From the NCBI GenBank assembly GCA_020052515.1, contig JAGVOW010000070.1, positions 1 to 32,772 on the forward strand: a DNA stretch of 32,772 nt. Reading direction: 5' to 3'. The position numbers were made by a program, and so were the translations under genes. Shown here one piece after another: positions 1 to 8,260 of the stretch. The notes beneath the pieces are model-generated. The model was not told the DNA's origin, searched no databases, and worked only from the letters and a program-made list of their open reading frames with translations. Source of the stretch: Brevinematales bacterium (GTDB taxonomy: Bacteria > Spirochaetota > Brevinematia > Brevinematales > JAOACQ01). Position 1 is the stretch's first letter. Each line of letters begins with the position of its first letter.

Positions 1-64
1 AAAAAACACTTTCTGATTTAGTCTGAGATTTCCTTAATTCTCTAGCTTTATCAGTATAATTCAT
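1..64 (-). CDS. DUF559-type endonuclease-fold protein, N-terminal fragment (cut by window edge)
   Basis: The minus strand reads MNYTDKARELRKSQTKSESVF and then leaves the window. The string ARELRKSQT followed by a KSE/AE-type segment is characteristic of the start of DUF559 proteins, small single-domain proteins with a restriction-endonuclease-like (Vsr-like) fold. In that family this stretch precedes a conserved W..LR segment, which is not visible here. The start is ATG at 64 because AGGA (71-74 on this strand) lies six bases upstream; another ATG at 70 directly abuts the AGGA. Only 21 codons are seen, so the family call rests on one short motif. Function is unproven even for complete family members. 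Confidence 0.5.
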   Translation of the reverse strand, partial: MNYTDKARELRKSQTKSESVF

Positions 65-83
65 ACTCATTCCTACCAACAAA

Positions 84-137
84 ACCCTCAATCCTCCCCC
101 TTCTCCGTCGCAATGGAGAAGGGGCCGGGGGATGAGG
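84..137. repeat. Palindromic intergenic repeat (REP-like)
   Basis: A perfect 10-bp inverted repeat, CCCCTTCTCC (97-106) and GGAGAAGGGG (115-124), is separated by an 8-base loop. It is extended outward by imperfect pairing of CCTCAATCC with GGATGAGG. It is far more GC-rich than its AT-rich surroundings and lies between the divergent DUF559 and DUF486 genes. It resembles the CCCTCACCCC...CCCTTCTCC palindromes dispersed between genes in many bacteria. There is no T-tract, so a terminator role is unlikely. Confidence 0.6.
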
Positions 138-212
138 CGGCGCTTGTATTTTACCACGAATCTCTAATTCCGCAAGTACTTTTTGGTTTTATACAGAAGT
201 AAAGATTTATTA

Positions 213-241
213 TTGCGAAGTATTAAAATAAATGATAAAAT
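213..241 (+). promoter_or_regulatory. Sigma70-type promoter for the DUF486 gene
   Basis: TTGCGA (213-218), a 17-base spacer and TAAAAT (236-241), placing the start of transcription near 248, about 24 bases before the DUF486 start codon. The match is good but unproven. Confidence 0.5.
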
Positions 242-271
242 AAAGCAGTACTTAAGAATAAAGGGAATGGA

Positions 272-628
272 ATGAGCAGAATTATTATAACCATTGTTTT
301 ACTCTTTTGTAGTAATTTATTTATGACTTTTGCCTGGTATGGGCATTTAAAAAATTTCTCAAATAAGCCTTGGATTATTGCCGCGATAGTGAGCTGGGGG
401 ATCGCTTTTTTTGAGTACATGCTTCAAGTGCCGGCAAATAGAATAGGGCATGGTGTAATGTCTATCGGCCAATTAAAGATTCTGCAGGAGGTCATTACAC
501 TGTCGGTGTTTTGCCCTTTCGCGTTTTTTTATATGAAAGAAAAGTTGTCCTGGGATTACCTTTGGGCAGGCATTTGTTTGCTGGGGGCTGTTTTTTTCCT
601 ATTTAGAAGCAAGATATTTGCTGGATGA
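272..628 (+). CDS. DUF486 (DMT-superfamily) small membrane protein
   Basis: A 118-residue, strongly hydrophobic protein with four predicted transmembrane helices (about residues 4-24, 32-50, 68-90 and 95-114). The conserved core fits the DUF486 family: a FAWYGHLK motif after helix 1, then FFEYMLQVPANRIGH and a QLKILQEVITL stretch before helix 3. The length equals the usual family length, so the gene looks intact. DUF486 proteins resemble half-size drug/metabolite transporters and probably act as dimers in the inner membrane; no substrate is established. The ATG follows a GGGAATGGA purine-rich stretch. The gene has its own promoter-like sequence and is followed 38 bases later by argS, so the two may be cotranscribed. 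Confidence 0.85.
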   Translation: MSRIIITIVLLFCSNLFMTFAWYGHLKNFSNKPWIIAAIVSWGIAFFEYMLQVPANRIGHGVMSIGQLKILQEVITLSVFCPFAFFYMKEKLSWDYLWAGICLLGAVFFLFRSKIFAG

Positions 629-666
629 CGAAATACAATTAGGCTGGAATTTAGGAGAAAGAAACA

Positions 667-2226
667 ATGAACTTGAAAGAGAAAATTAAATCTTTTACGG
701 CAGAGGCAGTTGAGAAAGTTTATGGGGAAAAATTGGATTTTATTCCGCTTCTCTACCCGGACCAAAAATCTTTTGGGGATTACGCGACGAGTTCGGCTAT
801 GGTATTGGCTAAAAAACTCAAGAAAAATCCAAAAGAAATCGCGGCTGCTCTGGCCCAGGAATTGGGAAAGAGAGAAGAGTTTGAGAAAGTTGAAGTCGCA
901 GGGGCTGGCTTTGTTAATTTTTTTCTGGGAAATGAATTTATTAATAGCGAATTATTAAATGTCCTGGAGAATGTGGACTATGGCAAAAATGATTCTTTAA
1001 AAGGAAGAAAAATTCTTTTAGAATTTGTCAGTGCCAATCCTACCGGGCCTTTGCATATTGGACATGGAAGGTGGGCTGCAATAGGCGACACGCTTGCCAG
1101 GATGCTTCGTTTCTGCGGGGCGGATGTTTCTACTGAGTTTTATATAAACGATGCCGGCAACCAGATTAACCTTCTTTTGCAGAGTGTGGCCGCAGTAAAG
1201 GAAGGTAAAGAAGTTCCGGAAAACGGTTACCATGGGGCTTATATTCAGGAGCTTGCCGCAAAGGAAGGAGATCCAGTAGAGTTATTGCTGGAAACTCAGA
1301 AGAAAACACTATTGTCCTTTGGGGTTGATTTTGACCGCTATTTTTCAGAAAAAGAGCTGCATCAAGGTGGAAAAGTAAAAGATACTCTGGAATTTCTCAA
1401 GAAAAGCGGTTATGGTTATGAAAAGGAAGGGGCTTTTTGGTTTAAGAGCACAGAGTTTGGTGATGATAAAGACAGAGTCCTGGTGAAATCAGATGGAGAG
1501 ATGACTTACTTCGCGGTGGATATCGCTTATCATCGGAATAAAATAAGCAGGAATTTTAATGAGCTCATCACTGTTCTGGGAGCGGATCACCATGGCTATG
1601 TGAAAAGAATGGAGGCGGCGGTAAAGGTCCTTTGTCGAGAAGTCGATAAAAACATTAACTTAAGCATGGTAATTGGCCAGCTGGTGAATCTTTTTCGGGA
1701 TGGTGAGCCAGTTCGAATGTCTAAGCGTACTGGAGATATGATCTCGCTGGACGAAGTGATTGAGGAAATCGGTGTGGACGCGGGGCGCTATTTTTTAGTG
1801 ATGCGGAAGGCGGATACGCCTCTGGATTTTGATATGGGACTTGCGAAAAAGAAGTCTGACGAAAACCCTGTTTTTTATGTTCAATACGCTCACGCGAGAA
1901 TATCAGGGATTCTAAGAAATTATTCAGGGGAGATTAAAAAAAATCTATTAGAGATTGTGGATAGTCCGGAATCCCGTGACCTGGCTGTTGAGCTGGTCAA
2001 ATTTCCGGAAGCAGTGGAAGAAGCGGCGGCGAGTTTAGAGCCGCATCGGATTCCTATTTACCTGGAAAATCTGGCGAATTTATTTCACCGGTTTTATCAT
2101 CAGAATAGGGTTATTTCAGAAGACAGAGAGGCTACAGAGAAAAGGATTCTTTTAATTCAGGCGGCGCGCAATATCATCCGGAAAGGGTTGTTTTTAATAG
2201 GGGTGGATTCTCCTGAAAAAATGTAA
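667..2226 (+). CDS. argS: Arginine--tRNA ligase
   Basis: Charges tRNA-Arg with arginine (ATP to AMP plus pyrophosphate) in the cytoplasm. It is a class I synthetase. The N-terminal additional domain includes the FGDYATSSAM segment near residue 37. The HIGH signature appears as PLHIGHGRW near residues 126-134, preceded by EFVSANPTGP, which is diagnostic of ArgRS. The KMSKS loop appears as RMSKRTGD near residue 351. The DALR anticodon-binding domain follows ENPVFYVQYAHARISG. At 519 residues it is slightly shorter than the usual 550-580 but has every landmark. The start at 667 is supported by TAGGAGAAAG just upstream. No promoter is obvious in the 38-base gap after the DUF486 gene. Confidence 0.97.
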   Translation: MNLKEKIKSFTAEAVEKVYGEKLDFIPLLYPDQKSFGDYATSSAMVLAKKLKKNPKEIAAALAQELGKREEFEKVEVAGAGFVNFFLGNEFINSELLNVLENVDYGKNDSLKGRKILLEFVSANPTGPLHIGHGRWAAIGDTLARMLRFCGADVSTEFYINDAGNQINLLLQSVAAVKEGKEVPENGYHGAYIQELAAKEGDPVELLLETQKKTLLSFGVDFDRYFSEKELHQGGKVKDTLEFLKKSGYGYEKEGAFWFKSTEFGDDKDRVLVKSDGEMTYFAVDIAYHRNKISRNFNELITVLGADHHGYVKRMEAAVKVLCREVDKNINLSMVIGQLVNLFRDGEPVRMSKRTGDMISLDEVIEEIGVDAGRYFLVMRKADTPLDFDMGLAKKKSDENPVFYVQYAHARISGILRNYSGEIKKNLLEIVDSPESRDLAVELVKFPEAVEEAAASLEPHRIPIYLENLANLFHRFYHQNRVISEDREATEKRILLIQAARNIIRKGLFLIGVDSPEKM

Positions 2227-2252
2227 ATTTTTTTGAAATAAAGAGGGTTTTG

Positions 2253-4721
2253 ATGGGTTACAAATTTCAAAAATCAAGGCCTACTATAGGGGTGCTGATC
2301 AACCAGTATGAAGGAAGATACCAGCTTCTTTTATGTAGGGGGTTAATGGATTTCGCGGAGCAAAAAGATGTCAACCTGGTTTTTTTTGTGGGCAGAGCGC
2401 TTAAGCCGCCTTATGAAGAAGACTTGCCGCATAACGCGATTTATCAATTAGTCAATCCGGAACGTTTAGACGGATTAATTGTCGCTTCTGGAGCAATTTG
2501 TAATTATCTGAATCAGAAAGAGCTGCTGGATTTTTATAAGCCTTTCCGCTCGATCCCCACAGTAAGCATTTCTTTGCCGATAGAAGGTATTCCCAGTATT
2601 TTAGTCGACAACAAAGCAGGAATGCGTGAGACTATGTCTCATCTGATACAAGTACATGGTTACCGGAGGATTGTTTTTATCAGAGGGCCGCAGACAAATC
2701 TAGAAGCGGAAGAACGCTTTGCGGCTTACAAAGAAGTTCTCAAAGAATACAATATTCCTTTTGATAACAAGATAGTTTTTCAAGGTGATTTTAGCTTCCG
2801 GTCTGGCACCGAAATTGCCAAAATGATACTGGATGAAAAGAAATTTGATTTTGACGCAATAGTCGCTTCCAATGATGATATGGCTTACGCGGTATTCAGG
2901 CTATTTAAAGCGAATGGAATCCGTATTCCAGAAGATGTTGCTTTGACCGGATATGATGACATTGAAGAAATTCAGTTTTTCTCCCCGCCTTTTACTACAG
3001 TTCGCCAGCCGCTTTACGAACAATCCTATAAAGCAGGAGAAATCATATTGGACAAGCTGGAAGGCAAGGATGTTCCTCTATTACATAAGCTTTCGACAAA
3101 ATTAGTGATCCGGGAATCCTGCGGTTGTTTTCCGCTTACTTTTCATGAAGCCAAATCCAAACCCAAGTCAGGTGTTTTTGGTTTTAACGGGAAAAATTAT
3201 AATTTTGAGTATTTAAGCGATGCTCTGGAGCATATTATTTCAGAAAAGTTAGATTATATGGTTGAAGAGATTACCCATTATATTCAAGTTCCTTATGAAA
3301 AAAAGAAAGAGATGTTCCGTTCAGTAAAAAATTTGATTGATATTTTTATTTTTGATCTTAAGACACAAAAGAAACCAGAAATGTTTATTCTGGTATTAAA
3401 TGAAACCTTGAATCAGCAGGTTACGAGCAATGAAGAAGCTTCTGTCTGGCAGGAAGTTTTATTTTTTATGAGAAATACCCTGCTTGGGTATATTTCTGAC
3501 AACCAACTGAAGTTTATGGCGGAAAGTCTTTTTCAAAAAGCCCAAATTTTGATGGGGAAGGTAATGCAGAGAAAAGCCGCTTATAAAAAACTTCAGATGG
3601 ATAATTTTCTCTGGGATTTAAGAAATGTGGTGAATAAAATTCATGCGACTCTAGAAACAAATCAATTGATAAACACTATTGCTCATCAGCTTCCAGTTGT
3701 AGACATTGCCAGTTGTTATATTGCCTTTTATGAGAAAGGAGAAGAATCTTTCCCCGCTTTACCTGAGCGGTCAAAATTGATAATGGCTTACAATGAGAAA
3801 GGTATCCTTGTTTCAGAAAGCAATTCTATTCCTTTTTTATCCCGTGAGATTCTCCCTTTGGGGATGACAATAGAAAATCGCAGACACACGTTTTTAGTCC
3901 AACCTCTTTTTAACAGGCAGGAACATTTTGGGTATATTGTTTTTGAGATGACAGCCGAGGAGCCGCTGGTTTATGAAATGCTTCGGGAACAAATCAGCAA
4001 TGCTTTGCAGACAGCTTTTCTTTTTGAGGAACGTAAAGAGGGGGAGAAAAAACTGGGAGAAACTTTAGAAAATCTCAAAGAAAGCGAAGAACGTTTTAGA
4101 GAAATGGCTATTTTGCTTCCTACTATAATTTTAGAAACAGACTCAAAACTAAAAGTTGAGTTTGTTAACCAGGCAGGCATGGATGTATTGGAAATATCAG
4201 CAAAGGACATGGAGCACGGAGTGAATTTGTTAGACTACGTTAGTTCTGAAGATGGCGGAACCGTGAAAGAATATTCTTTAAGAATTTTACAGGGAGAACT
4301 TTCCAACTTTAAGGAATTTCGTTTGTTGAGTAAAAAAGGAGATTCTATTAGTTTGCTTTCAAAAGGGATTCCTATTTACCATGGAAATGAAATTCGCGGT
4401 ATTCGTTGGAATGCCATAGATATAAGGCCTCTTATGTCTTCTGTCATCGTGCCGGAAGAATCGTTTTTTAACGAATATAAATTTACTCCCCGGGAAAAAG
4501 AGGTAATTCTTCTTCTGATGCAGGGCTATAAAATAAAAGAGATTTCAAAAAAACTATTTATAACTGAAAGCACGGTCAAAGGCCATATCACTTTTATCTA
4601 TTCGAGAGTGGGGGTGAAAGGCAAGGAAGAATTTTTTGAGGTTTTGAAGAACTATGAGGTTAACCGCTTCGGCTATCAGAGTTTTATTTTTTCTTTACTC
4701 AATAAGCTGGTGGGAAAGTAA
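2253..4721 (+). CDS. LacI-type sugar-sensor / GAF-PAS / LuxR-HTH transcriptional regulator
   Basis: A multidomain cytoplasmic regulator of about 822 residues with no signal peptide or membrane helix. Residues ~10-297 form a LacI/GalR-type periplasmic-binding-protein fold (Peripla_BP_3): FIRGP, the DAIVASNDDMAYAVF stretch, IPEDVALTGYDDIE, and a terminal RESCGCF seen in sensor-type LacI relatives. The usual N-terminal LacI helix-turn-helix is absent. Residues ~300-440 are helical, ~445-590 look GAF-like, ~590-615 are coiled coil, and ~615-735 are PAS-like. Residues ~745-805 are a LuxR/GerE helix-turn-helix (FTPREKEVILLLMQG ... ITESTVKGHI). I infer that a sugar-like ligand controls DNA binding through the C-terminal output. 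ATG at 2253 is chosen over TTG at 2250 because AAGAGGG lies five bases upstream. Targets are unknown. Confidence 0.8.
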   Translation: MGYKFQKSRPTIGVLINQYEGRYQLLLCRGLMDFAEQKDVNLVFFVGRALKPPYEEDLPHNAIYQLVNPERLDGLIVASGAICNYLNQKELLDFYKPFRSIPTVSISLPIEGIPSILVDNKAGMRETMSHLIQVHGYRRIVFIRGPQTNLEAEERFAAYKEVLKEYNIPFDNKIVFQGDFSFRSGTEIAKMILDEKKFDFDAIVASNDDMAYAVFRLFKANGIRIPEDVALTGYDDIEEIQFFSPPFTTVRQPLYEQSYKAGEIILDKLEGKDVPLLHKLSTKLVIRESCGCFPLTFHEAKSKPKSGVFGFNGKNYNFEYLSDALEHIISEKLDYMVEEITHYIQVPYEKKKEMFRSVKNLIDIFIFDLKTQKKPEMFILVLNETLNQQVTSNEEASVWQEVLFFMRNTLLGYISDNQLKFMAESLFQKAQILMGKVMQRKAAYKKLQMDNFLWDLRNVVNKIHATLETNQLINTIAHQLPVVDIASCYIAFYEKGEESFPALPERSKLIMAYNEKGILVSESNSIPFLSREILPLGMTIENRRHTFLVQPLFNRQEHFGYIVFEMTAEEPLVYEMLREQISNALQTAFLFEERKEGEKKLGETLENLKESEERFREMAILLPTIILETDSKLKVEFVNQAGMDVLEISAKDMEHGVNLLDYVSSEDGGTVKEYSLRILQGELSNFKEFRLLSKKGDSISLLSKGIPIYHGNEIRGIRWNAIDIRPLMSSVIVPEESFFNEYKFTPREKEVILLLMQGYKIKEISKKLFITESTVKGHITFIYSRVGVKGKEEFFEVLKNYEVNRFGYQSFIFSLLNKLVGK

Positions 4722-4724
4722 AAT

Positions 4725-4753
4725 TTGAAATTTTATTATTTTTGTTTTAAAAT
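4725..4753 (+). promoter_or_regulatory. Sigma70-type promoter for the coiled-coil gene and tldD
   Basis: TTGAAA (4725-4730), a 17-base spacer and TAAAAT (4748-4753), beginning four bases after the preceding stop codon. The predicted start of transcription near 4760 gives a leader of about 23 bases with the GGAGGA site. Confidence 0.6.
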
Positions 4754-4782
4754 AACGGGCAATGATTTTTTTGGAGGAGAAA

Positions 4783-5022
4783 ATGGTAAAGAGTTTGGAT
4801 GAATTAATGGCTAAGGTTCAAGGAATAAAGCAAGAAATGGACAAAGTAGAGTTCAGAATATTAAATATGAAGACCCATACGGAAGTAGTGGAAAAGTCAG
4901 TGGAAAAGATCAATAAAGAAGTAATGGAAGGTTTTCATATTGTTTCGGGTAAGGTCAATCATTTAGAGGAAGAAATTAAGAAGGTGGAAGGTTTGCTGGA
5001 ACAGCTGTTGAAAAAGAAATAG
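4783..5022 (+). CDS. Small coiled-coil protein of unknown function
   Basis: A 79-residue soluble protein that is almost entirely charged heptad-like helix (VKSLDELMAKVQGIKQEMDK, and a tail ending EGLLEQLLKKK). It has no cysteine, signal peptide or membrane segment and I recognise no family. The start is ATG at 4783, preceded by GGAGGA (4773-4778), rather than the in-frame ATG at 4762 that has no ribosome-binding site. It is 12 bases from tldD and probably in the same transcript, so a partnership with TldD is possible but not shown. It could be a coiled-coil scaffold. Confidence 0.65.
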   Translation: MVKSLDELMAKVQGIKQEMDKVEFRILNMKTHTEVVEKSVEKINKEVMEGFHIVSGKVNHLEEEIKKVEGLLEQLLKKK

Positions 5023-5034
5023 ATTGAAGATTTT

Positions 5035-6405
5035 ATGATTACCGAGATCAAAGAAAAAATAAAAAATTTATCCGCTGATTATGGTGAGATCCATGTAGAA
5101 GTGGTTACTTCCAGTAAGATTATCTATTCTAACAATCAAATCGAGGCGATCAGCACTTCTAAAACGATTTCTGGAAACGCAAGGGTTTTGATCAATGGCG
5201 GCTGGGGGTTCTCTTCCTTTAATGAGATGGATCTGGATAAAAATATTGCGCATGCTCTGGATAACGCCCGATTGGTTGGAGACAGAAAGGAAGAAAAAAA
5301 AAGCTTGATTTTTTTATATTCCAGCCCAATAATAGATACAGTAAAGACAACCTATCAGATTTCTCCGGATTCTATTTCCTTAAAACAGAAGAATGAATTG
5401 GCTAAAAGTTACAGTGATGCCCTGAAGCATCCTCAGATTGCCTCTACGAAGGTTACATACAAAGACTGGAAGGTAGAGAAATATTTTGTTAATACCGAAG
5501 GCTCCTGTGTTGATCAGCACAAGGTGTTTACGGGGATTTCCTATGGCGCTATGGCAAAAGACGGCGGTAATGTTCAGCAGGCTTTTGAGTCGGTTGGCCA
5601 ATATGGAGGCCTGGAATTGGTGCTGGGGCTGGAAGCAAAGATAGAAAAGACAAAGAAAAGAGCTCTGGATTTGCTTTCCGCGAAGAAAGTAGAATCCGGG
5701 CAGTATCAGGTACTTCTGGATACCAATCTAGCCGGTGTTTTTATCCATGAAGCTTTCGGCCACATGTCCGAAGCGGATTTTCTTTACGAGAACCCCAGAA
5801 TGCAGGAAGTGATGCTTTTAGGCAGGCAATTTGGCCCGGAATTTCTCAATGTTGTGGATGATGGAAGTCAGGAAGGTTTGGCTGGATTCACTCCTTACGA
5901 TGATGAGGGAGTCAGGGGAGCGAAAAATTATCTCATAAAAAATGGAAAACTTCATTCTCGGCTTCATTCCCGTGAGACGGCTTTTAAGATGAATGAAAAA
6001 CCAACCGGCAACGCTCGTGCCACTGGCCCAGCTCATCAGCCGATTGTCCGAATGACCAATACCTATATCGAAAATAGCAATAAAAGTTTTGAGGAGCTTT
6101 TGTCTTCTATTGAAGATGGGATTTACGCGATAGATTACCTGGGCGGAATGACGAATCTGGAAATGTTCACTTTTTCCGCCGGCTACGCTTACGAGATTAA
6201 GAAGGGCAAAATTTGTGGCTTACTAAGAGACGTTGTTTTAAGCGGCAATGTTTTTAATACGCTTCATAATATCGTTGGTGTTGGAAATGACATAAAACAC
6301 CATGGCGGCCTGGGCGGATGCGGCAAAGGCGGCCAGGGCGGCCTGCCGGTTAGTACGGGAAGCCCTCATGTTGTAATCCAGAATGTCCTGGTAGGCGGAG
6401 TATAG
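5035..6405 (+). CDS. tldD: TldD-type metalloprotease
   Basis: A 456-residue member of the PmbA/TldD (U62) family. The zinc-binding HExxxH motif is HEAFGH at residues 238-243, so this is the catalytic TldD type, not the TldE/PmbA type that lacks the motif. The C-terminal glycine-rich stretch (GVGNDIKHHGGLGGCGKGGQG) is typical of TldD. TldD with TldE degrades unfolded peptides in the cytoplasm and, in some bacteria, matures microcins and RiPPs. No tldE or peptide substrate gene is in this window. The ribosome-binding site is weak (TTGAAGATTTT before ATG). Its stop lies three bases from the stop of convergent mntP. Confidence 0.92.
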   Translation: MITEIKEKIKNLSADYGEIHVEVVTSSKIIYSNNQIEAISTSKTISGNARVLINGGWGFSSFNEMDLDKNIAHALDNARLVGDRKEEKKSLIFLYSSPIIDTVKTTYQISPDSISLKQKNELAKSYSDALKHPQIASTKVTYKDWKVEKYFVNTEGSCVDQHKVFTGISYGAMAKDGGNVQQAFESVGQYGGLELVLGLEAKIEKTKKRALDLLSAKKVESGQYQVLLDTNLAGVFIHEAFGHMSEADFLYENPRMQEVMLLGRQFGPEFLNVVDDGSQEGLAGFTPYDDEGVRGAKNYLIKNGKLHSRLHSRETAFKMNEKPTGNARATGPAHQPIVRMTNTYIENSNKSFEELLSSIEDGIYAIDYLGGMTNLEMFTFSAGYAYEIKKGKICGLLRDVVLSGNVFNTLHNIVGVGNDIKHHGGLGGCGKGGQGGLPVSTGSPHVVIQNVLVGGV

Positions 6406-6408
6406 AGT

Positions 6409-6963
6409 TTAAAGGTGTTCCAGAAGGATTTTTATCCCAATTCCGATGAGGACAATGCCGCCGATCAAATCCGATTTCTTGCCCAGAAGATGCCCAAATC
6501 TTTTCCCGACAGCAATGCCAGCCAGGCAGACTAGAAAAGTAATGATGCCGATCATCAAAGCAGGAATAAGGATGGTGCTTTTTAGAAAAGAAAAACTCAG
6601 TCCTACAGCCAGCGCGTCGATGCTGGTCGCAATAGATAGTAAAAGAAGAGAGGATAGATTGAAAGCCGCTTCTGTTTCAGATTCTTTCTCAGGCTGGAAA
6701 GATTCAAAAATCATTTTTATTCCTACAAAGGCCAGTAGTCCAAAAGCCACCCAATGATCCCAGGAAGAGATCAAGTCTCTAATACTTAACCCGATCGCGT
6801 AACCTGCGATAGGCATAATGGCCTGAAAGAAGCCGAAAAAGGCGGGCATAAGGATAAAGTTTAAAGAACTCATTTTCTTTTTAGAAAAACCGGTGGTCAA
6901 AGATACGGCAAAAGCGTCCATGGAGAGAGCCAGCCCAAGGGTCAGAATAGTGAGAAAATCCAT
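6409..6963 (-). CDS. mntP: MntP-family manganese efflux pump
   Basis: A 184-residue inner-membrane protein with six hydrophobic helices and the duplicated MntP signature: GLALSMDAFAVSLTTGF in helix 1 and SIATSIDALAVGLSFSF in the second half, whose aspartates are important for metal transport in characterised members. MntP exports Mn(II). In many bacteria the gene follows a yybP-ykoY manganese riboswitch. Here it cannot have one directly upstream, because its ATG overlaps the TAA of purD (TAATG, sharing one base). Translation is therefore likely coupled to purD, and any metal control must come from elsewhere. Confidence 0.9.
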   Translation of the reverse strand: MDFLTILTLGLALSMDAFAVSLTTGFSKKKMSSLNFILMPAFFGFFQAIMPIAGYAIGLSIRDLISSWDHWVAFGLLAFVGIKMIFESFQPEKESETEAAFNLSSLLLLSIATSIDALAVGLSFSFLKSTILIPALMIGIITFLVCLAGIAVGKRFGHLLGKKSDLIGGIVLIGIGIKILLEHL

Positions 6964-8237
6964 TATTTCCCTCTCAGGCCTTTCGCGCCGATATCCTTTC
7001 TATAAAAAGCCCCTTCGAAGTGAATGTTTTCTGCTTTTAAGTAAGCTTTCTTTATAGACTCCTCCAGAGAGCTTCCCAGAGCTGTGACACAAAAAACCCT
7101 TCCGCCATCGGTTACAATCTTGCCGTCCGGTAATTTTTTTGTCCCGGCATGGAAAACAAACACGTCCTTTTCATCATTCAGGTCTCCACTAATGGCAAAC
7201 CCTTTCCGGTAGCTGTCGGGATAGCCTTTTGAAGCGATGACAATCCCTGTGCAGAAACCGCTTTCAAACTCGCAATTCAAAGATGTCAATTGACTTCCAA
7301 CCGCGCGTAAAGCGATATCCACAAAGTCGGTTTTTAATAAGGGCAATACAACCTCTGCTTCCGGATCGCCAAACCGGGCATTGTATTCAATGACTTTAGG
7401 CCCATCCTTAGTGAGCATTAGTCCGACATAGAGTATTCCGCAGTAAGGGCTGCCTTCTCTCTGCATCCCGCTGATGGTTGGTTCTACAATCGAATCGGTA
7501 ATGATTTCCTTCAATTCTTCATCAATAAACGGCGTGGGGGCGTAAGCTCCCATCCCTCCGGTATTAGGGCCCAGATCGTTGTCAAAAACGCGCTTGTGGT
7601 CCTGCGCCGATGCCAGCCAGATAAAATCACTGCCGTCGGAAAGCACAAACACACTCACTTCTTCGCCTTCCAGCAGTTCTTCCAGGACAACCTTATCCCC
7701 GGCATTGCCGAATTCTTTTCTAACCATGATTTTTTCTATCGCGTCCAATGTTTCTTCCATGGTTTTGCAGACCAGCGCGCCCTTTCCTGCGGCCAGGCCG
7801 TCTGTTTTTACCACAAAGGGTTTATTTTGCTCTTTTACATAATCAATCGCTTCATCGGGACTGTGAAAAATCCGAAAGCCGGCTGTAGGAATAGAGTTTC
7901 TCTGCATAAATTCTTTCATAAAGGCTTTACTGCCCTCTAAGCGCGCGGCTTTTGAGGAAGGGCCGAATACAGGTATGCCATGCCCGGATAGCACATCCAC
8001 CAGACCCTCAACCAGAGGCTTTTCCGGCCCGACGATGACTAAATCGATTTTCTCTGTTTTTACAAAATCCACAATCGCCGAGAAAGGCGGCTGTAGGTCA
8101 ATATGCACATTTATGCCATATTTTTCCGTCCCTCCGTTGCCGGAGAGGATGTAAAGATTTTCTGTTTTCGGGCTTTTGCGTACTGCCCACGCCAGGGCGT
8201 TTTCCCTGCCGCCATTGCCGATGATAGCGATGTTCAT
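6963..8237 (-). CDS. purD: Phosphoribosylamine--glycine ligase (GAR synthetase)
   Basis: Catalyses step 2 of de novo purine synthesis, joining phosphoribosylamine and glycine with ATP. The 424-residue length is normal for the monofunctional enzyme. Landmarks are the N-terminal NIAIIGNGGRENALAWA, the ATP-grasp segment VVKTDGLAAGKGALVC, the DHKRVFDNDLGPNTGGMGAY signature, and NARFGDPEAEVVLPLL. AAGGAG lies 11 bases before the ATG, a rather long spacing. It is 23 bases downstream of the OLD-like ATPase gene and overlaps mntP by one base, so the three likely share a transcript. No other pur gene is nearby, although guaB is also present in the window. Confidence 0.97.
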   Translation of the reverse strand: MNIAIIGNGGRENALAWAVRKSPKTENLYILSGNGGTEKYGINVHIDLQPPFSAIVDFVKTEKIDLVIVGPEKPLVEGLVDVLSGHGIPVFGPSSKAARLEGSKAFMKEFMQRNSIPTAGFRIFHSPDEAIDYVKEQNKPFVVKTDGLAAGKGALVCKTMEETLDAIEKIMVRKEFGNAGDKVVLEELLEGEEVSVFVLSDGSDFIWLASAQDHKRVFDNDLGPNTGGMGAYAPTPFIDEELKEIITDSIVEPTISGMQREGSPYCGILYVGLMLTKDGPKVIEYNARFGDPEAEVVLPLLKTDFVDIALRAVGSQLTSLNCEFESGFCTGIVIASKGYPDSYRKGFAISGDLNDEKDVFVFHAGTKKLPDGKIVTDGGRVFCVTALGSSLEESIKKAYLKAENIHFEGAFYRKDIGAKGLRGK

Positions 8238-8260
8238 AATGGGGTTTTCTCCTTATCTGG

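Noticed and set aside
97-124. The 10-bp palindrome as a rho-independent terminator.
   Set aside because: No T-tract on either side, and it lies between the 5' ends of divergent genes.
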